This document shows positions 63,324-64,000 of a stretch of DNA of 64,000 bases, piece after piece. The notes beneath the pieces are model-generated. The model was not told the origin of the DNA. It made no database searches and saw only the letters and a program-made list of their open reading frames with translations. The DNA is from Phallus indusiatus (lineage: Eukaryota > Basidiomycota > Agaricomycetes > Phallales > Phallaceae): positions 372,001-436,000 of the forward strand of contig JAQFWX010000013.1 in assembly GCA_027605045.1 (NCBI GenBank), written 5' to 3'. Each line of letters opens with the position of its first letter. Positions within the stretch are counted from its first letter, which is position 1. Position numbers and translations under genes: made by a program.

Positions 63324-64000
63324 ATGCTCAATCGTTCACAAAACACTGCAGAAGAAAGCACTCGTCCTCTCTTGGTCAGCGATGTGTTTGCCGTTGACGA
63401 CGAAGACGAAGACGACATTGAAGTCATAGGACGCCTGGCTGAAGACCGCGACTATGACGATCCCATGAGCAGTGAGCCAGCTCCAATAGACGACAGGAGC
63501 ATCCCGCCACCGTTGAGGTCTATGGCACAGAGTCGAGAAATAGGTGAGCGTTGTTGACCCATGTGATGTGCAGAAATGTTATTCTTTTGCTGAGTTTAGA
63601 GTATGAGCTGGATACAGACGAGCTTGAGGACAGTTCAACAGCCCATTTACCTTCCCGACGAGACCCTCAGACTATGCCGTTGCTCGTCGGTCTAATTGAC
63701 TCTGCACAAGCAAGGTCTGAGAACCCTAATAGCCCGGACATTGCAATGGTACGCGCAGAGGACCTTGAGGACCTTGATTTAGAGGAGCTTGAACAAAAAC
63801 GACATGCAGGCGGAGGATTGCTGAATTCTATTGCAAATATGTCAAACTCAATATTAGGAGCCGGTGAGCTGATTCACACAGTATTACAGCCTGGTTTACT
63901 AAGGCCCATTTATTACAGGCATAATTGGTGAATCCCCTATTGCTCATGTTAGTACTTGACGCTAACGTGCTACTAGGACTGCCCTATGCTGTCAGAAATG
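63324..64000 (+). CDS. AVT/SLC38-type amino-acid transporter, 5' part
   Basis: A vacuolar amino-acid/proton transporter of the AAAP family, truncated by the window edge. The long acidic N-terminus (MLNRSQNTAEESTRPLLVSD, DDEDEDDIEVIGRLAED, EYELDTDELEDSS, LEDLDLEELEQKRHAGGG) precedes the first helix LLNSIANMSNSILGAG, which splices through a 9-nt microexon to GIIGLPYAVRN, the universal family motif N-S-x-x-G-x-G-x-x-x-L-P. An acidic cytosolic tail with dileucine-like EESTRPLL is typical of vacuolar sorting. The remaining helices lie outside the window. Confidence 0.88.
63919..63927 (+). other. 9-nt microexon (GCATAATTG) of the AVT transporter
   Basis: The intron 63864-63918 (GTGAGC...TTACAG) and the intron 63928-63976 (GTGAAT...TACTAG) flank it. 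The join GCC G|GC ATA ATT G|GA CTG CCC gives A-G-I-I-G-L-P. Skipping would remove three residues of the first helix in frame. Confidence 0.85.

Overview
This window is nuclear DNA of a filamentous fungus, most likely a mushroom-forming basidiomycete (Agaricomycetes). The evidence is dense genes with many 45-90 bp GT-AG introns, one intron-containing tRNA, and protein families typical of that group: CYP512-like P450s with ACPGRFF-type heme loops, F-box and BTB proteins of the agaric expansion type, and a Git3/cAMP-receptor-like GPCR. There are no operons, insertion sequences, CRISPR arrays or rRNA genes. Because nearly every gene is interrupted, each coding feature is given as a start-to-stop span that includes its introns.

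Layout. Positions 1-2.5 kb are gene-poor. Next come a small four-finger C2H2 protein (-), a fumarate reductase fused to cytochrome b5 (-), a membrane-anchored M19 dipeptidase (-), the GPI-anchor glycosyltransferase PIG-A/GPI3 (+) and the sphingolipid fatty-acid 2-hydroxylase SCS7/FAH1 (-). From 14.1 to 19.4 kb lies a tandem pair of cytochrome P450 genes, followed by mitochondrial enoyl-CoA hydratase (-) and the replication-licensing ATPase CDC6 (-). From 25.8 to 31 kb there are F-box, BTB/POZ and SIM-RING proteins. From 31.5 to 42.2 kb is a housekeeping block: an ATRIP/Rad26-like checkpoint protein, NAA15, CCT8 and TAF4, followed by tRNA-Pro(CGG). From 43 to 46 kb is a long low-complexity basidiomycete protein. 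From 47.8 to 51 kb is a Mei2-like RNA-binding protein. The right end holds NDUFS7, a GPCR, phosphomevalonate kinase ERG8, V-ATPase subunit E, type II PI4-kinase LSB6, the splicing factor CUS2/HTATSF1 and the 5' part of an AVT/SLC38 amino-acid transporter cut by the window edge.

How they relate. The genes serve separate conserved cell functions: mitochondrial respiration, membrane lipid and GPI synthesis, replication and checkpoint control, the general transcription machinery and vacuole function. There is no single pathway cluster. The two P450s are the only clear local duplication.

The most striking signal is in gene structure. Three microexons can be read directly because conserved protein motifs are restored only when they are included: 4 nt in the Mei2-like RRM3, 9 nt in the first membrane helix of the AVT transporter, and 13 nt carrying most of the zinc-binding HxD motif of the dipeptidase. 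A GC-AG intron, heme-cysteine codons split by introns in both P450s, and divergent candidate ATGs sharing one CATG palindrome add to this picture.
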